From Xestospongia muta (taxonomy: Eukaryota > Porifera > Demospongiae > Haplosclerida > Petrosiidae): a stretch of DNA of 64,000 nt. Positions 12,201 to 23,993 of this stretch are shown here, piece by piece. The position numbers and the translations under genes are program-made. Each line of letters opens with the position of its first letter. The first letter of the stretch is position 1. A model generated the notes under the pieces. It saw only the letters and a program-made list of their open reading frames with translations. It had not been told where the DNA came from and made no database searches. The DNA is taken from contig OY848928.1 of the NCBI GenBank assembly GCA_963693285.1, positions 1,240,501 through 1,304,500 on the forward strand, written 5' to 3'.

Positions 12201-15200
12201 TGTAGGTGTGTTACAACAAAAGCTCACACTGTTGAAAATACTGTTTTGATTAATTAAAATATATGACTAAGTAAAGAATTAAGTACATGAACAAGAACTT
12301 TCAAAGCAAATGAGTAAGTTATTATCACAGCATTAGTATGATGAAATTGAAAAAATTGAATTTACCATAGACATCCAAAAAGGCTGTTGCTTCTCTGGTC
12401 CCCACTTTAGTGGACACAATTATTTTGTATACACCTCTGTCTTTTAACTGAACATTGGAAATAGTTAGAGAAAGATGATCAGAAGATAAGGCTCTAGAAT
12501 TGATAGTAGAATTAAATATCTCAGAACCCAATGGCTTAAATTTCCAATGAATATTATACTTTTTGGGATTTTTGATGGAAAATTCAATTGTTATAGTTTT
12601 ATTGATTAGTCCAACAATTTCTTTATGAACTGGTAGTACTGCAGGTAGTACTAGAGTAAAGAAAAAAGTAAACAAAAGATATCATGGGAACATTTGGGAG
12701 TCTAGGACCCATGGTAATTTAATAATCTAACACAATTACATTCTCACCTTCAACAGTCACTGTGATATTATTGGAGTAGTATTCTGTGATTACTGACTTA
12801 TTCAGTAAAAAGTTACTGGAACAAGTAAATGTATAATTTCCAGATATATTCAATGTCATTAGTAATTGACTACAATAACTCAATGTATTACTGTGTTCAG
12901 TAACATTACATGGAGTACTTCCATTGTGTATAAATGACCACTCAGTTCTTTTTAGTCTCAGTAGTTCTGTTGATTTATAATAAGAACAACAGTTTATAGT
13001 TACTTCATTATATCCTGGATAATCCAGTAGTATAGGATGACTTGTATTAATGACAACTCTAATATCTACAGTATAAATTACTCTAATAATGATAATCAAA
13101 TAATTAAACACTTACCAATCACAGTTAGTTTGACATTAATTGTAGCATTTCTTCCAATAACAAAAGGAGATTCCTTAGAGACAGTAACTAGACAAATGTA
13201 CACTCCTGTATTTGACACATTCAGATTATATAGTTGAAGTAATGAGGACTGTGATAAGTTATCAGGAGATAGTGTGGTTGTGTAGTTCTTTAATAGTTCT
13301 TGTTTATTTCTCCATTCAAAGTGTGCAGTGACTGTCTCATCCACAATATTGTAGGTATCATTTAATGTAACATTACAGGTTAGGTTAATGTTAGTACCAG
13401 TATTGTAATAGGGCTCCAATGAAGATATTGTGACAATAATATCAGGTACTGTACTGGTATGTAAATAAACACAATAAATGATAATAACTTACCTTTAACT
13501 CTCACATTAATACCCTTACTAGTTTTACTTGATAGAACATAAGGAGAATTACTAGAGACATTAACATGACAAGTATAAGTTGTTGCATCTGATAATTTTA
13601 AGCTCTTTAATTCAAGCATTGCTGAAGATAATAAGTTAATTGAAGTAATCTGTGTTGTATAGTTTTTCACACTAATATCTCCTTTCTTCCACTCAAATAG
13701 TGCAGTAGTATTGATATCAACATTATCACTTAGTTCAATATCACATATCAAAGTGACACTATTCTCACTGTTATAATGACTTACAACAGTGATATTCACT
13801 GATACTGTAAGTGATAAAATAGTGAACCTAAAAATATCACAACTCACTTTGTACAGTTACAGTTGTACTAGCTGTCATAATTCTTGTCTTATCATTACCA
13901 ATCCAAGCTACACAGTAGTAGATACCAGATAATGAAGTTTTGAGTGAATTGATTTGTAACTGTTGATAGATAGATAATCCATGGATATCAAGGTTATGAA
14001 GAGTATAATGAGAACTATTGTGAATCTTCTGACCATTCCTTTGCCACTCAATGTTGATCAGATGGACACCATGAGGATCAATAATAACATTCAGAAAACC
14101 ATTGCATATAAAATGTTCAACAAATTTGGTAATGAAAGTGGATTGGACATAAGTGTCTAAAATAATAAAAATAATATTTATAATATGCGAGTACATTACT
14201 AACCTTTAACAGTGACAGTAATAGTTCTGTTCTGTACTTCACAACTTGATGGATTTCTATTTACAGATATAGTACATGTATGTTGTGTACTATTAAGAGA
14301 TGGTATCACTGTAGGTAGAACTAATGTATTGTTAACAACCACAGTACTATCAATTGAGTTACTCCATGTTATACTTAAATCTGTCAATGTACTGTTCACA
14401 CACTGTATTTCAGCTCTACTACCCAGTATTAAGTTTGTAAAACTATCATCATTCTTGTTAATGATATTACTATCTAAAACTGAAGTAGCATTGAATTAAA
14501 TTTAATTATAGAGATTTCATTTACCTTTTAAACACAGATCTGTAGCTTTAGTAGTAGCACTATGTCCAACAATGTTAGCACTACAGGTATATATTCCAGC
14601 ATCTCTTGTCAGTACATGTGATATAGTTAGTGTAGTAATGAATAATGATGAGACAACTGATGTTGGTGAAACAGAGATGTGTTCATAAGTTATAGAAATA
14701 TTGTTATGAAGCCAATTAACTTGTAGAGATGATATATTTGGACCAACTTCATTATTAAGACTGATACTACATTGAATTGTCACTATATCACCAATGGTAT
14801 GGGACTGGACTGGCTCCATAAAAACTGATGATACTCTAGTGTCTGGAAAAGGAAATGAGCATGATAATTTAAATATTATTACTTACCTTTTACAGTGAGT
14901 GTAATATTTCTTGTTAAGTCGGTAGACAACAAATCTGATGATACATGACATGTATATACTAAACTGTTATAAGATGGTATCACTGGATTTAATATCAGTT
15001 GTTCTGACATAATAGTACTACCATTATTAGGTAACAACCATGTTATATCACTGTTAGATATAGAGGGTATTGTAGTACAGTTAATGATAGCTTTACTACC
15101 AACAATAAGATCAGTATAGTCACCAGTAATAGTGATATTGGGAACTATTATAGTAATAGATGAAATTACATTGATAATATTTTGTCTGTCAGTAATAAAT

Positions 15201-18200
15201 GCTGTCCTATCTCCAGGTCTGTAGTACACAGATAATGGACCAAGTTCAAAACCGATACTATCTCTTATTCTTGGAGCAGTATCAGTGCTCCTGTATTGAA
15301 TTACTCTGTTAGCTTGCACATTAAATATATTTCCTCCTCCACTTCTACTCCCAATCAAAGTGTTCGAGCTGTAAGAAAGATCATCAGTACCTCCAAGATC
15401 ATAACGTTCAACACTGCCATACAGAATAATAATATCACTACCTCCAATTGTTAACACACTCTGTCCAAGTGAATTGTTACGTACACTTACAACAAACACA
15501 GGATTGTAAACAAGATCAATTACATTGGGTGCATTGACAAGAACAGCTTGGTTACCATTGACATAGAGTCGATAAGAACTGTCTACTGATATCGTCTCGT
15601 CTGAAGCACTAGGATAGATAAAAATATTTTGTGCACCAGCTCTGTAGTATGTTAACTGAGAAATACCAGTAAATGGTCCTCTAGAGTCAGCAGGTGATAG
15701 AGTAATAGTACCACCATTATATCGAATGGAATCACCATTTCGTAAAGCCAAACTCATGAAGCTTGTGATATCAACAATATTATTACCATTCAGTGTCAAT
15801 GAGGTAACACCATTATGCCATGTTGTTGTGAAGGTAGCAGTACTGGCAGTGATTGTTTGAGTAGTAGTAGCAGAAGTGATAGCATTTTGTGTAGACTGAG
15901 ATGCTGTAAAAAAAGCAGTGTCACCACTGATATATAAAACCCCTGGTCCTGAGATAGGAGGAGCAGTACCTCCATTAATTGAAAATGAATTACCACCAGT
16001 GGAAGTCTCATATGCATAGAATGTAATACCAGGGATGGTGTTTGAAGAATATAATATTTGTTGTCGTACATGTGTTAGTGTAACACCTGAGGCTATGTTG
16101 ATAGTTTGAGATATGTCAGATAATGTTATCACATTAAATCCTGCAAAGTGCACAGCATTACCTGTGACAGTGAACTGAGCTGTAGGAGTACCTCCACTTC
16201 TAAAAAAGTCTATAATTTGTTGGAAGATATTATTAGTTATCCTTGAACCAACAGAAAACACAGCATTTCTATTGTTGATAAAAAAGGAATCGTAAACCAG
16301 AAATGCAGTCTCTGTATTTTGAAATGGAGTATCCTCAAAACCTCTATCTCCAATACGAATAACTCGATCAATAAGTGAATAACTAGATGAACCAACTTGT
16401 AGAACTTTGAAAGATGATGAATAGCTCACTGCTCCAACAGTATGGTTTAAAACAGTAGAAGATGTTATAATGATAGCTCCTTGTGTAGAAAACTCAAAGT
16501 TAAATGAGACATTCCCTCCATTGACAATGCTAACACTAAATGCAGTACCAAGACTTTTGAATAGGTTAGTATTTAAAGTATCACTCTGAGAATAGACAGA
16601 AACAAATTGGTTTGAAAATCTATCTTGACGAACAAGAAGCAACCCAGTAGGTACATCCTGAGCTCCTTTAGTACCACTAAATGCATATGCAATACCCAAG
16701 GGAGAAATATAGTAGTATGTGGTGATACCAGCTGCTGTAAAGCCTGCTACTCCAGTAGAATATGTAACATTATTTCCAGAATATGTCACTGTCTCATTAC
16801 TGGTGTTGAGATAACGTACAAAACTATAACCAGATAGTTGCATCACTGTTGTACCTTCAATAACCAAATTGTAACCAATAGTAATAGTGGAAGGATTAGT
16901 TACTTGAAGACTAGCACTACTACTAGAACCTCCACCACCAGGAAGAATTATATGAGTGAAGGTATATTGGATGCGTTGTGTATTAAAGATGATTATAATT
17001 GTCACTATATTGTCATTGGCTACTTGAATGTTGACTATTGAGGAGGTGTTTAACTGAAATGATCCTGGTGTATAAGGAGGATCTGGAGCTGGATCTAGAT
17101 AATAAAATATATAATAATTGTTTGAGCATTCTAGTTTTGCTGTTTGTGTCATGATGAAGCCATACATAAATGACTCACCCAATTAATGCATTATTGATAT
17201 AAAGACCAAAGTTATTAATATGTGAATGAGTAAAAAGTATTTTATTCAGTCACTGATATCTTGGATTTTTCACTTAAAAAGAATTGTGATATTTTAACCA
17301 AGGTCTTACTTACCATAGGCTAATCAATATGATTTAAGCCCAATACTGAGTTACCATAAAGCCAAACCTAGTATAACTCAACATTGTTCCTTTCCTTTTT
17401 GGCATTGTCATCTCTACATTTTTCATTTTTTAAAATGTTTTTTTAATTACTGGTTCCATTATTTTTACGTATATGCAAGTATACTAAGTTTGACCTAAGA
17501 GTAAAGAATCACTTATCTGGTTAGAGAGAGTTTACAATAGGAAGTGCCTGTAAGTATAGCAGGAAGCCACACCTACTGTGTATGGTTAATAGTTAGGGTT
17601 TAGTAGGTGAAGATAAGTTTAATATACAATGAACCATGTACTTCCTGCCAGAAAGGCCTTTACAATATAATTTCTCCACAGCTATAATTTTTGATCTAGC
17701 AGATCATAGGTGACTCAATCAACTATTTACTCAAAACAGAACCATAACAATGGCAGTTGTGGGTTTAAAAGAGTTGTATAATCCTTGACAGAATAGCTTA
17801 CTACTCCAAGGCATTGCAGCAGCTACAGTCACTTTTGCAGTAATAAACCACTGTATTTGGAGTGAAATGGATGAAAAAGATGACCTTGATTCATGTGTTC
17901 ATGTGGTGCTATTCATGAGCATGCTCGGATTTAATTATTATTAATAGAGTCATAGCAATAATTATTAATATTAATTATTAATTTATAAACTGTACAAACA
18001 TTCACATTTCATCATTTTCTTGAAAGAAAGCAATGAGAAAGCATTGACGGGGCAGGTCCAAATCACAATAGCATCAATAAACCACTATCTTTTAAATACT
18101 TAGCTTGATGAATGAAATTATACAATGTACTATTGAATACAATATAAATTCACTGCTCTTTTCCAAGGACACATATATATGGGTTTTGTGCCTTTGACAA

Positions 18201-20087
18201 TAGCCCATTATTTTGTGATACACTATTTCACTCCATTAGCAATGAGAAAAGCATAATGGTAGTGTTTATAATGTATATATTATATGAAAATACCTATGTT
18301 ATTATCTTACTTGAGTCACAGCTCTGTTGATTACAGGTCTTAAACCATACAGGTTGTCCACTAATAAAATAATCAGCAAAGGGACAGCAGATTTCAGTAA
18401 CGGTAAGTGAACAAATTGGATAAACAACACCATCTTGATCTACACACTCAGGTAACATAGTCTTGACACCACCACCACAAGAGATAGTACACTGAAGAGA
18501 AGATAAATCTTAAATCATGGTTTTATCATGATTAGTTTAACAATTCAGCTGTGACCAATGAACTCTCACTTTATAATTTAATAAAGGAGAGTAAATGGAT
18601 TCTAAATGGAAGTCCACCACCCAAATTATCTTATGTTACAGGTCATGCATAAAGTTCAATATATTTTATGTTACTTACATTTGAAGGATCATTTGTTATA
18701 ACAGTGAGCACCCTTGTGACTTGTCTCTTTGCCTATATAAAAATAATAATAAAACACACAGCTGTGCCAGCATGTAATTATCTACTATATTATTTTAATA
18801 TACTATAATTATTTTAATATATCAATTTAAGTTTAACTATTGTCAAAATATATCCTAACATATATAATAAATTGTAATGTACTATCACTGTAAAAATCGG
18901 TTGAATTAACTAATACATGATTATACATGGTTACATACGTAAAATGTAAACATAATACTATTTTGATTACTGATGTACTATGAGATTGATGGTTTTGTAG
19001 CTACATCAACAGTAGTACATTAGTAATGAAAACGATATCATGATTACCTTTTTGACAAAAATAACTTTGCAATTCCAACCTGTGTAACCAAATAATGGTT
19101 AAATCAACCATCATTTTTTACAGTGTAACATTTATCTTCAGCTGTTGCTATTCATTAAAAATATTTGCTACAATTTTTTTTGAAAAAAGTGAAAACATAC
19201 TCAACATTTATAGTCTCAATTATCCACCATAGCTAGGTGACAATTTACTGAACATGATATGATCATAGCGTATATGTTTATGCATCAGATTTGTGATATT
19301 TCCAAATAAGGTTACACATGTTAACAAAAGCTAGCTTATAATTCTATTATAGTAAGAAAAATTATTGCAATAACATGTGGTCATGTTACTATAAATTTTA
19401 CTAGATACTTATAATGCATTTAATGATTATAATTGTACTACTTACTGGTAAGATATCATTTAGTCTTACTGATAGTGTTCTGAATTTTCCAATAGTAACT
19501 AAACCTTTGTTACTTAAAACCCATGTAGCATGAAAATTTAAATTTGCTAAATAATAATCACCACAACAAACTCTAGCTTGGTTTTAATGAAAACCACGTA
19601 GCATGAAAATTTAACGAGAATAAACACTTAAAGTAGCTATGGATGGGAGACAACAAAAACCATTAGCCAAAAAAATTGTTAATAAGCTATGGACATCCTG
19701 AGACAATAAAAACTATTAGCCAAAATTTGTTAAAAAATAAATCACAAAACTATAGCTGAGCTTTTATAGAATCAAATCATGCACTTTACATGATTCTGTG
19801 AACAAATGCAACAAAGTGTGTCAGAAATGCCTTAACAATGCTGTCCATATATTAATATAATTCAAAAAGGATTGGGAACAGTTTTTTTTATAATAGTCTA
19901 CAAAACAGATGCTAATTATGGAGTCAAACAGTAAATAATATTCATTTCCATTCAACACATACTATTAAATGTGATCTTACAACAACCAGCCTCATTGCTG
20001 CAAGCACTAACTAAATAAGAAAAAAGAGAGTAATATCGTGTAAGTCTCTACTAATATACTTACCAAAAAAATCCCAACAGGAGCCAT
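7890..20087 (-). CDS. Adhesion GPCR with TSP1-like, beta-repeat, Ig, EGF and GPS modules
   Basis: Predicted single-pass ectodomain plus 7TM receptor in the plasma membrane, autoproteolysed at the GPS. I reconstruct 29 exons with consistent phases: 20064-20087 and 19981-20009 (signal peptide, MAPVGIFLLVLAAMRLV), 19446-19512, 18679-18732, 18311-18491 (TSP1-like), 14887-17094 (736 codons), 14525-14842, 14204-14473, 13848-14156, 13493-13804, 13116-13448, 12748-13065, 12366-12650, 11745-12083 (Ig), 11580-11699 (EGF), 11238-11516 (Ig), 11016-11113, 10893-10972, 10689-10834, 10373-10638 (HRM-like), 10191-10322, 10046-10140, 9545-9995 (GAIN), 9433-9484, 9281-9384 (GPS), 9099-9232, 8787-9049, 8662-8728, 7890-8607 (7TM and tail). 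The tail parallels the GPCRs ending at 20681 and 55587, but the head is quite different. The least certain join is exon 2 to 3, whose acceptor was chosen because it is the only one keeping the frame. Confidence 0.8.
9281..9484 (-). other. GPS motif of GPCR 1
   Basis: Two exons (9433-9484 and 9281-9384) encode CSFWNQSLD, then DWSNEGCHN, then CECYHLTSF. This is the classic GPS pattern of four Cys and two Trp ending in His-Leu-Thr. Established family knowledge: autoproteolysis occurs between Leu and Thr, leaving a short tethered peptide ahead of TM1. All key residues are present. The position before His is Tyr here and Asn in the two sister genes. Confidence 0.85.
9545..10322 (-). other. GAIN domain exons of GPCR 1
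   Basis: Exons 10191-10322, 10046-10140 and 9545-9995 lie directly upstream of the GPS exons. The first two are helical (many Leu, Val, Asn and Asp), as expected of GAIN subdomain A. The 150-codon exon is beta-rich and contains [14 protein letters not shown], as expected of subdomain B. Assignment rests on position before the GPS and on pattern, not on a profile search. Confidence 0.7.
10373..11113 (-). other. HRM-like module and preceding linker of GPCR 1
   Basis: Exon 10373-10638 has a Cys-rich pattern: a WPET-type core, then CPCGN, ATRYCGG, a Trp, and [13 protein letters not shown], resembling the hormone-receptor motif of adhesion GPCRs. Three smaller exons upstream (11016-11113, 10893-10972, 10689-10834; phases 1-0, 0-2, 2-1) encode a region with SEQLKNRVQQQMEGLNEYF, possibly a SEA-like fold. 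The SEA suggestion is weak. Confidence 0.55.
11580..11699 (-). other. EGF module exon with GC donor
   Basis: A 120-nt phase 1-1 exon encoding a six-Cys EGF module of spacing C-x4-C-x5-C-x8-C-x-C-x8-C. The intron after it begins GCAAGT instead of GT. The same GC donor follows the EGF exon in both sister genes (24358 and 59283). Confidence 0.85.
11745..14842 (-). other. Eight single-exon Ig domains of GPCR 1
   Basis: Exons 14525-14842, 14204-14473, 13848-14156, 13493-13804, 13116-13448, 12748-13065, 12366-12650 and 11745-12083 each encode an Ig-like fold with a core Trp and a Tyr-x-Cys motif (for example GIYTCSA, TTYTCHV, GSYFCRA). All are symmetric phase 1-1, so any could be skipped or duplicated in frame. 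Several lack one of the two canonical Cys or are Asn/Thr rich, with many N-glycosylation sites. Confidence 0.85.
14887..17094 (-). other. 2.2-kb exon: unfamiliar beta-repeat region plus one Ig domain
   Basis: One uninterrupted 736-codon exon, phase 1-1, far longer than any other exon here. The last 80 or so residues are an Ig domain (SKAIINCT, YTCHVSS). The preceding roughly 640 residues are rich in Ser, Thr, Asn, Gly, Ile and Val with almost no Cys. A motif of the form hydrophobic-x-G-N/D-x-A-hydrophobic followed by N-x-I recurs (VTGNAVHFAGFNVI, ISGDTAFF, VNGNQAVLVNAPNVI, GDRTAFITDRQNII). This suggests a beta-solenoid or beta-sandwich repeat. I do not recognise a named family. Confidence 0.7.
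17095..18310. other. Large intron 5 of GPCR 1
   Basis: 1.2-kb intron with no coding exon seen. A diverged copy of bases 17150-18240 lies at about 53925-55010 in a chimeric pseudogene, and that copy carries a small palindromic insertion absent here. Confidence 0.6.
18311..18491 (-). other. TSP1-like module exon
   Basis: 60 codons beginning CTISCGGGVKT and containing paired Cys (EICCP, KTCNQQSC). The SCGGG core and Cys spacing resemble ADAMTS-type thrombospondin type 1 repeats, but the usual leading Trp residues are absent. The exon begins in phase 0 and ends in phase 1, and so starts the phase-1 cassette chain. Confidence 0.6.
18886..19125. mobile_element. MITE, family with CACTGTAAAA terminal repeats
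   Basis: About 240 bp bounded by CACTGTAAAAATCGGTTGA and, as its inverted partner, TGGTTAAATCAACC..TTTTTTACAGTG. The interior is itself palindromic (GTAGCTACA centre with AGTACATTAGTAATGAAAA arms). A second member lies at 50961-51192. No transposase is encoded. It sits in an intron of GPCR 1. Confidence 0.75.
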
Positions 20088-20680
20088 GTCACATACAACT
20101 TCTCTAACCAGTAGTTTAAAAGAAGCCATAAAACATTCAAAGATTTAATTTAACTATTAATACGCCACAGGAAGTGCATACTAAATTAGTACTATACCCC
20201 AAATCCTAAATCCTAAACATTAGAACCTAAATGTATTAATTTCACATTGGAGTATGCACTCCCTGTGTCGTCCCAATACGTAAATTTTATTTACATTTCA
20301 ATAACTACTTTTGAGCAGTGATATGTTATTTATATAGGAAGTCTTTACTTCTAAAATTAGAATGCTTGTTTGTAGTGTTTGAAGTGTGCTTCCATTGTAT
20401 TGGAGAACTTAGGCTCTATATTGAGTTAGACCCTCCTTTTTCCTGATGAATGTAAAACAAAGAGTAGGATCTAACTAGATAGACTATGGCTCAGTGTTCT
20501 TAGTTAAGTTTTAGTGTATATATTCAAAGAAACTTTTTCTAGATAAAACAATTAAATTGAGCTACAACTTTCAAATGAAACAGCACATGTTTGAAACAAA
20601 ACTACACTAGATCTAACATAACAAAGTTGCTTTAGCATAACACAATACAAAAACAAATGAAATTGTTTGTTTTTGAAAAC
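20088..20680. other. Intergenic between GPCR 2 end and GPCR 1 start
   Basis: About 590 bp separate the stop of the upstream GPCR (20681) from the ATG at 20087. Most of it (from about 20100 to 20680) recurs at 55010-55586 beside the third GPCR, so the 3' flank and the promoter region of the neighbouring gene were duplicated together. It contains the near-palindromic pair GCCACAGGAAGTGCATACT / AGTATGCACTCCCTGTG. Confidence 0.6.
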
Positions 20681-22282
20681 TTATGATTGATATTGCTCTC
20701 CTTCTTCTCTTTGTACTTTTTTAATTTCATCTACTTCATCATCTTTAGTGAAAGATGTTTCAACTGACAGATCACCTTTTATCTCTTTACCAATCTCCAT
20801 ATTGTCTAGTGCTATGGTAGAAGATGGGAGACATTCACTTTCTTTATCTACATTCAATTGAAGAATTCTACCACCCTTCTCTAAAGTGCTATCATCATGT
20901 CCATGAATCTTGACAGCTGTTCCAGATGTTGTACCTGAACTACTAACACCAGCATCTCTTTTTTGATGTTTATTGGATGATTTAGATAATGTTATTTCAT
21001 GAATATCTTTGCCTGTGATATTGAAGAACCATTGTTTCCAATTATTTCTAACTTCATTTGAACGAAGGCATTGCATTATAAAAATGAACAGACCATGGAA
21101 GGCAGTGATGATCACAAACAATGCAGCAAAGAGATCTCGCACTGTCTTATTGGTGTGAATATCTTGAGTAGCTAACAGTCCAATACCCCATCCTAACCCA
21201 AACAAAACTGATAATGTTACTGCTATTATCAGTTGTTGGAAAATATTGTCTTTCTTTGATCTGACATCTCTTACATGAGGTTGAAAGGTTTTATGTACAA
21301 GAGAAACAATGATGATAAAAAAGATCACCCAATTGAACAAGTATATGATCAGAAATGGAACTATCATACCAATATAGTAAGGCTCATTAAAGGCTCGACA
21401 GCTATGTATAAAAACACAAACATTTTTTTAATAAACTAGAAAATTAAACTACTTACAAATGATCACTCAAGTAGTTTTTGTAGTTGGGAGCAAAACAGAA
21501 CAAAACAATAAAGAATGGAGTAACTATAATAATAAGATATCACAATTAATATTATAGTCAAGTATGACATTAAGTACTGACCCCAAGATGAAATCATAGC
21601 TTTCAATACAAAATGATGAATTTTTCTTCCAAGAACAATTACCAAATTCATATACAAGTTAATAGCTTCAGCAGCCATGATCATGAATGTTACTAAGAAG
21701 AAATACTGCAATACAGCAGCTGTAAAGGCACAGAGACCTGGGACAGTTCGACTATGGACAGCAAAAATAAAGGTAATGTAGAGACCCATCAAAGCAAAAC
21801 AGAAGTTAAGAAGAAGTTGTCCGTGATCAGAAGTACGTAGTTTTCTAATAACAATATATTGTAATAAAGTGTTTATAAATCTACAGTTTACTTGTTAAGG
21901 AGATATGAGATGATTGTAAGAGTCAGACAAAAGAGGGAGACAATGATACCAATATAAGTCACTGAATCTAACAACAATGTCAGTCCTGTTTTCTCAGTTG
22001 TTTTATCAATAACAGGAGATACATCCTACATTATCACAATAATGATAATGTTCATTATATTATTCCTTATCAACTAACCAATAATATAGCAAAACTAGTA
22101 AGATGATTACATTCACAGATAACTTCTGTTTCATTATTAGTAATGTTATGACATCCTTCATTTGACCAATCTCCATATCCATCTTTAAAAAAGATACAAA
22201 TAAACCTCAGCTAGTATACTCTGAACATACTATCTAAAGATTGATTCCAGAATGAACATACTGGAGATGATCCATTTACATT
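20681..22282 (-). other. GPS and 7TM region of GPCR 2
   Basis: GPS across 22231-22282 and 22079-22182, ending CECNHLTSF with intact His-Leu-Thr. TM1 in 21892-22025 ([20 protein letters not shown]), TM2-TM4 in 21582-21844, TM5 across 21457-21523 and the last exon, and TM6-TM7 in the last exon. The tail ends EEGEQYQS. The acidic cytoplasmic tail has no obvious PDZ ligand. Confidence 0.85.
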
Positions 22283-23938
22283 CTGAAACAAGGAAAAATA
22301 TATAAAGCATCACAGTTAAATTAGTCCTGTCTACTTACTGAATTAATCAAAAAATTAAGATTTACTGGTGGATTAAGTCCTCTTAGGGTGTCTTTTTCAA
22401 CAACACTAGTTGAGATCACAACACTACCAACCTCTAGAAAGTGATTATTCCTTCGCAGGAATAGAGAGTCAGTGGTAAAGACTGAATGAGTAATTCTAGT
22501 ATTATTAATAACATTTGGAAGTGTATTTAGTAAATTATTTGGTAAATTTATAGCTGCTGTAGTTGGTTGTTGACTACCCATTCCAAACACCAAATCATTG
22601 GAGGTGAGAGTTTTATTTCCATCTGTAAACCCTCTATAATTTACACTGAATGTTTGACCAAATTGTTTGAATTCTTCTATATCCACTTGTTGTATAGATA
22701 CAGCAAATGATTTCTGTGTAATTATCACAGGTTCAGAAAAATTTGTGATTGGAATATTCTCCACAACTGATTCAATGGCTTCTAAAATTCTAAACAGAAA
22801 CATAATATAGAGTATATCTTTTATTATCTTTGAACTAACTTAGCTGATGTATTGGATGTTTCTTGACTATTCTGTAAAGTATCTTTATCAACATCTAAAA
22901 TATTGTCCACAATTTTCAAAAATGTCGTAGAGAGCTAAATGTTAATGACAATAGTCACATGATCATATTAAGGTATTTCATACAGTAAGATTCCCTGCAG
23001 TATCTTGAACAGCTGTTAACAGTATACTTACACTTGCTGCTACTTCAGTAGAACCTAATTTGTTGCTGTTGCTTGTGAGGCTCTCCAGTTGATCCAGCTT
23101 TTCTGCAACAGGAATCTAAAAAGAAGTCAAAGTATATTATTAATATTTACATGTAATTAATTAACATTTCTTAGCTGACATATTTCACGAGCTAAATCAC
23201 TAAAATTACAAGCTGCTAGATTTGGTTCAAACCAAATAGCTTCATTTACAAAGTCTCCTCCACAATATCGAGTAGCTTGAAATATTCCTTCTCCTTTTGA
23301 ATCTTTATTTCCACAAGGACAGCTCACTACAGCTTGTACTCCAACATTAGTTTCAGGCCATGAAATAGTGATAGTGAGATCTTGTCTACCAGTATGTGAT
23401 GGTATAAAAGTACTGTTAGCTGGACAACCATCTAATAGTAAAGAGACACACAAATATCATTGTGTAGATATGTGTCATACCAAATCTATCCATTTCAATT
23501 ACTGAGATATTTATTTTAAAATATTCATTTAGTGCAGCCATTTGATGCTGCACTCTATCTCTGAGTTGTTCTGAGTCTCTATTGTTTGTTACAAAAGTAA
23601 TAACAATAGGAACTGCATAGAGCTGTGCAGTATAACTGTATATGAGATATGAGATCACAGTGTCATTATAGTCTGTAATAGAAGCTCACTTTATTGTAGA
23701 TGAATCAAGAATCTCCACAAAGAAAAAGGAGCCATTAGGTAAATTACTACCAGTAAGGTAGTTATTGCTCTATAGTAAAGACAATTTATATATATGTACT
23801 AATGTGTAGTACCTGAAGAATAATAGTAGAGATTATTTCTGATGTTGTCTGATTAGTTGCCTCATAATAGTCTTTTGGTAGTTGTAGTTCACCTCTATAT
23901 TGAACAACATCTGTGTTTGCAATTAAATGGAAGATGTC

Positions 23939-23993
<55 letters not shown>

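Noticed and set aside
15796..17041. Additional open frames overlapping the 2.2-kb exon on both strands
   Set aside because: Shadows of a long coding exon; they lack matching splice phases.
22984..23672. Exon ending at 23672 with acceptor CTATTACAG
   Set aside because: That acceptor puts the GPCR exon out of phase with its upstream neighbour; the inner acceptor at 23635 fits phase 2 and is matched in both sister genes.
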